Shown in pieces: positions 61,901 through 64,000 of a stretch of 64,000 nucleotides of DNA (within the stretch, counting starts at the first letter, position 1; the number at the start of each line of letters is the position of its first letter). The notes under the pieces were generated by a model, which was not told the origin of the DNA, ran no database searches, and saw nothing but the letters and a program-made list of their open reading frames with translations. Where the stretch lies: contig NZ_JJNZ01000002.1 of NCBI RefSeq assembly GCF_000690055.1, forward strand, positions 1 to 64,000, written 5' to 3'. A program made the translations under genes and the position numbers. This stretch comes from Pseudoalteromonas fuliginea. Its GTDB lineage: Bacteria; Pseudomonadota; Gammaproteobacteria; Enterobacterales; Alteromonadaceae.

Positions 61901-64000
61901 GATGGTGTTACAACCGATACCTTCAGCGTTACATCGAGTAATAAAGACGTAGTGTCTGCTGATGTCTCAGGCGATGTAGTTACGTTAAGCCCGCTCAGTG
62001 CTGGTGAAGCAACAATTAAGTTTGTATCAGGTTCTGATGAAACAATAATCAGAACGATTGAAGTAAATGTTGTCGAAGGCTTTGTGATGCCAAGCACCGA
62101 TTATGGTGACCTAAGCGGTAAGCTAATGCCTGAAAAATCAGCAGATAATCAATTTGTTGATACGTTAATTTCAATTGATTTTGATACTACCGGTGTAACA
62201 CCAACCTTAGGTAGTCTTGGCGAAGTTAGGATTTATAAACAAAGTGATGACACTTTAGTTGATACCCTAAAAGTAGGTAAAAACATCGATGTAATTGGTT
62301 ACCCTGGGCAAGATCGCATACGTGCTGTAAATTACTTCCCTATTAGCTTAGAGGACAATACATTAATCATTAAGCCTCGCAACAGTGTGCTTGAGTACGG
62401 CCAAACTTATCGTGTAGTTATCGGTGACGACGTTGTTACTGGTGCTAAATTAAATGACATGGATTTCGCTGGACTTGGCAATAACAGTCAGTGGACATTT
62501 ACAACCAAAGTAAATATCCCAGCAGGAAATGAGCTACTCGTTGACGATAATGACGTTGCTGACTTTAGAACCGTGCAAGGCGCACTTAATTTTGCAATGC
62601 AGCATCTTGATAAAGATGAGCAAACAACGGTTTCAATAAAAGACGGGACTTACAATGAGCTGCTATTTCTGCGCAATAAAAATAATATAACGCTACAAGG
62701 TGAAAGCCAAAACAACACTATTATTCAGTACGAAAACTACGAAACACTTAATAGCGGTTCAGGTGGTAGCGCGGCACTTGGCGGTGGTACTCCAAACGGT
62801 GGCCGTAGTGTATTTTTGGTTGAAGGCACAGATATGCTGGTTATTAACAATCTAACGTTAAAAAACACGCACATTCGTAGTAACAGCGTATCAAATCAAG
62901 CTGAAACTATTTATTTCAATAGCCAATATCGTTTGGTTGCCAACAACGCAAACTTTATTAGTGAGCAAGATACCCTACTACTAAAAGGCTATACTTGGTT
63001 TTACAACACGCTAGTTGCCGGTAACGTAGACTTCATATGGGGATACCCAGTTACTTCGTTATTTGAAGATAGCGAAATACGTACCCTAGGTGATTCTAAA
63101 AATGGTGATCCAACCCAAGACACCAAAGGTGGCTACGTTTTACAAGCGCGTGTACCGGTAGAAACTGATCCTGGCTTTATTTTCTTAAACAATGAGTTTA
63201 CCAATGGTCCTGGCCCTATTGGTAATGGCGTACTAGACAATTCAACATATCTTGCTCGCAGTAGTGGTAGCTCTTCATACTTTGATAATGTAACCCTTAT
63301 CAATAACAAGTTTGATACCCACATTGCAACTGTTGGCTGGGCTATTCAAGGTGTTGAAAATCAACCAGCTCCAAATCCAGAAGCACCTTCAGCAACAAGC
63401 GGCTGGCGTGAATACGGCAGCATGGATATGCAAGGTAACGCACTAGATTTAAGCACCCGTAATGGTGGTTATATTTTACAAACAAGTGAAGTAGCTCAAC
63501 TGCTTGAACGTGATAGTATTTTTGCAAGTTATGGCGATGGCGCAGGGTGGACCCCAACCCCTTTACCAGTGCCAGTGTTACCTGACGAACCTGTAAAAGT
63601 AATACCTGTTAACGTGAATTTAGGATTTGCTGGTTATAACTTTGATGTGACCGGTGGTACTAATGGCACTGTGGTAACTGTAGATAATGGCTCATCATTA
63701 AAAGCAGCATTAAGTGAAGCAAAAGCAACCAGTACACCTATTATCATTTATGTTGATGGTGTTATTACTGATGCGAACAGTGGCGGTGATGGCTTATCAA
63801 TTCAGATAAAAGATATGGATAATGTGTCTATTGTGGGCGTAGCAGATCGTGGTCATTTGGATGGTATTGGCATCGAAATTCGCAGAGCGAATAATATCAT
63901 AATTCAAAATTTAAAAATTAATCAAGTGCTTACCGGTGGTAAGGATGGTATTTCAATTGAAGGTGATGAAAACGGAAGTACCTCTAATATCTGGATTGAC
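58970..64000 (+). CDS. Multidomain pectin lipoprotein: CE8 methylesterase + PL1 pectate lyase (partial)
   Basis: The frame runs open from ATG 58970 (ribosome site GGAGGG) to the window end, 1677 codons, 3' end missing. Lipoprotein signal ILTGC (Cys20). Domains: Alteromonadales lipoprotein N-terminal region (about 33-190); two homologous domains of unknown type (about 387-529 and 592-725, sharing YVDNNT, HGxxSKFY and SFLQxRT); a concanavalin-like domain (741-942); a BIG2-like Ig domain (949-1037); an SbsA-like Ig domain (1041-1182); a CE8 pectin methylesterase (about 1187-1500, catalytic Asp1334 in EQDTL and Asp1354 in GNVDFIWG, Arg1430); then a PL1 pectate lyase from about 1546 (NNIIIQNLKI, SNIWID). 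De-esterifies pectin, then cleaves it, on the cell surface. From memory it resembles PelA of Pseudoalteromonas haloplanktis. Confidence 0.93.
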   Translation, partial: MKTKISVITTLLLSTILTGCQEESSINVKEAPAPAIQGTFVDSPVAGLSYTSLSVPDGVTDANGQFNYFRGEAITFAIGDIAFPSIAASNILSPLNLFSTDTVFHPAVVNSLRLFQSLDSDGDVSNGITISATAADAATINLSEGQTITDYFSRSEDEFAADVNVWLANAGTPTTELIDADQAILHFVDFVYKQYNSTQPNAFNLSLFTGDVYNPLVKGSTAGIEILNFSPADDTNSTGTFTRTADGEIIGNGNYEFIFGDRVLAFTTAVNGESNTQYLISRSFNTVDSVYSLCHQSDDASLSDMIAKCDSNDDAKNNIIVFSEEQAAIELENLNNLAEQNSKALIEDFNTTTEDFFKSTYKSVSDEIGSAALYFKTGGSLELDAENGNIVLEGDRFSIGNTLPGKETSPSDTLGKGIYNLSEGFTISFDVIAHNDAGTLSLYVDNNTTGQDNSVHGKASKFYSKAITAENLPQGQRFTYTYKPGEDVVTGPDLDSESAQGVLNAEIKNSFLQIRTDSAASITLDNLELITVATDVPEIEEPTDPTTPPTGGDTTTPFPFVTDFTTVTGDLFSTDFSAITAADGSIVPMFKKTGGSVSVIDTGLEINSGRFTMGNTTPNVETTETDQSTTGSFDLSRPYQILIDIVSVSDPDGDNNFQIYVDNNTSSSSKSIHGSSSKFYNELINTLVPDTTLVVEGKIATATSFLQLRTENGGTVVIKNLRIEYLDDPSVFKCNSSPELYFCDDFSAGDLSNWKIIAKPDNTAGAVGEFDILDLSGNNVMRYTAGGVGGELILATEDALQNVPDTGNYFFEADIRPRQNSTTASKQLYLMARYESEGNWLAGGLNVQNSTSSTQVEVAVTVDGSISRPVQAKSPILLGEKGGTTDGVWYTTRFEMIDSELTAYLNGEKMGTISDSTYSARGLIGLFTNNRSFELDNVKVGDPSIKPIQLTLDYKDPAWDASTTTDPFIINVTAIKNDGVTTDTFSVTSSNKDVVSADVSGDVVTLSPLSAGEATIKFVSGSDETIIRTIEVNVVEGFVMPSTDYGDLSGKLMPEKSADNQFVDTLISIDFDTTGVTPTLGSLGEVRIYKQSDDTLVDTLKVGKNIDVIGYPGQDRIRAVNYFPISLEDNTLIIKPRNSVLEYGQTYRVVIGDDVVTGAKLNDMDFAGLGNNSQWTFTTKVNIPAGNELLVDDNDVADFRTVQGALNFAMQHLDKDEQTTVSIKDGTYNELLFLRNKNNITLQGESQNNTIIQYENYETLNSGSGGSAALGGGTPNGGRSVFLVEGTDMLVINNLTLKNTHIRSNSVSNQAETIYFNSQYRLVANNANFISEQDTLLLKGYTWFYNTLVAGNVDFIWGYPVTSLFEDSEIRTLGDSKNGDPTQDTKGGYVLQARVPVETDPGFIFLNNEFTNGPGPIGNGVLDNSTYLARSSGSSSYFDNVTLINNKFDTHIATVGWAIQGVENQPAPNPEAPSATSGWREYGSMDMQGNALDLSTRNGGYILQTSEVAQLLERDSIFASYGDGAGWTPTPLPVPVLPDEPVKVIPVNVNLGFAGYNFDVTGGTNGTVVTVDNGSSLKAALSEAKATSTPIIIYVDGVITDANSGGDGLSIQIKDMDNVSIVGVADRGHLDGIGIEIRRANNIIIQNLKINQVLTGGKDGISIEGDENGSTSNIWID

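Noticed and set aside
59500-63560. Several minus-strand open frames of 60-99 codons
   Set aside because: All lie opposite the continuous plus-strand pectin lipoprotein frame, with no ribosome sites or family features.
1-64000. CRISPR arrays, tRNAs, insertion sequences and prophage genes
   Set aside because: None seen on reading both strands; no regularly spaced repeats, transposase or integrase families.

Overview
The window looks like chromosome of a marine gammaproteobacterium, most likely Pseudoalteromonas. This rests on low GC, four TonB-dependent receptor genes, several gene orders typical of Alteromonadales (ccoNOQP-fixH-ccoI-ccoS-fnr-uspE-ttcA, mfd-csiV, aguA-aguB, recC-recB-recD) and a pectin system at the right edge. 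The assignment comes from recognising protein families, not from a search. I see no tRNA, rRNA, CRISPR, prophage or insertion sequence.

Left part (1-20.8 kb). A FecI-FecR surface-signalling operon on the minus strand ends in an STN-type TonB-dependent receptor. An in-frame TAG interrupts this receptor 84 codons before its natural end, and it carries a second signal-peptide-like segment inside. Next come a DUF2937 protein, a LysR regulator divergent from a peroxiredoxin/exported HAD-dehalogenase pair, a PilZ-type protein, the agmatine-to-putrescine pair aguA-aguB, mfd with csiV, a small lipoprotein, an unrecognised two-TM protein and a second TonB receptor. A stretch of about 1.15 kb without a convincing gene follows.

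Centre (20.8-34 kb). This is the cbb3 oxidase locus: ccoNOQP, then the assembly genes fixH, ccoI, ccoS and a TauE/SafE-like gene, then the oxygen sensor fnr, then uspE and ttcA. FNR-like sites lie before ccoN and before uspE, so the regulator and its likely targets sit together. Facing it is a secreted lipase/esterase gene with a membrane-anchored partner.

Right centre (34-51.5 kb). A soluble PAS-PAS chemoreceptor and the recCBD recombination operon are followed by a phosphorus-scavenging group (TonB receptor plus two exported phosphatases), an old-yellow-enzyme reductase and a DUF2750 protein.

Right edge (51.5-64 kb). A TetR regulator is divergent from a phytanoyl-CoA-dioxygenase-like gene and a dihydrodipicolinate-synthase-like gene, and a perfect 13-bp inverted repeat fills their shared promoter. 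This is the best candidate for an undescribed small pathway. A convergent alpha/beta hydrolase resembles animal MEST/PEG1. A large TonB receptor with a LacI-type palindrome in its promoter then precedes a very large multidomain lipoprotein. That lipoprotein has a pectin methylesterase (CE8) followed by a pectate lyase (PL1) and runs off the window end. Together they form a surface pectin attack-and-import unit.
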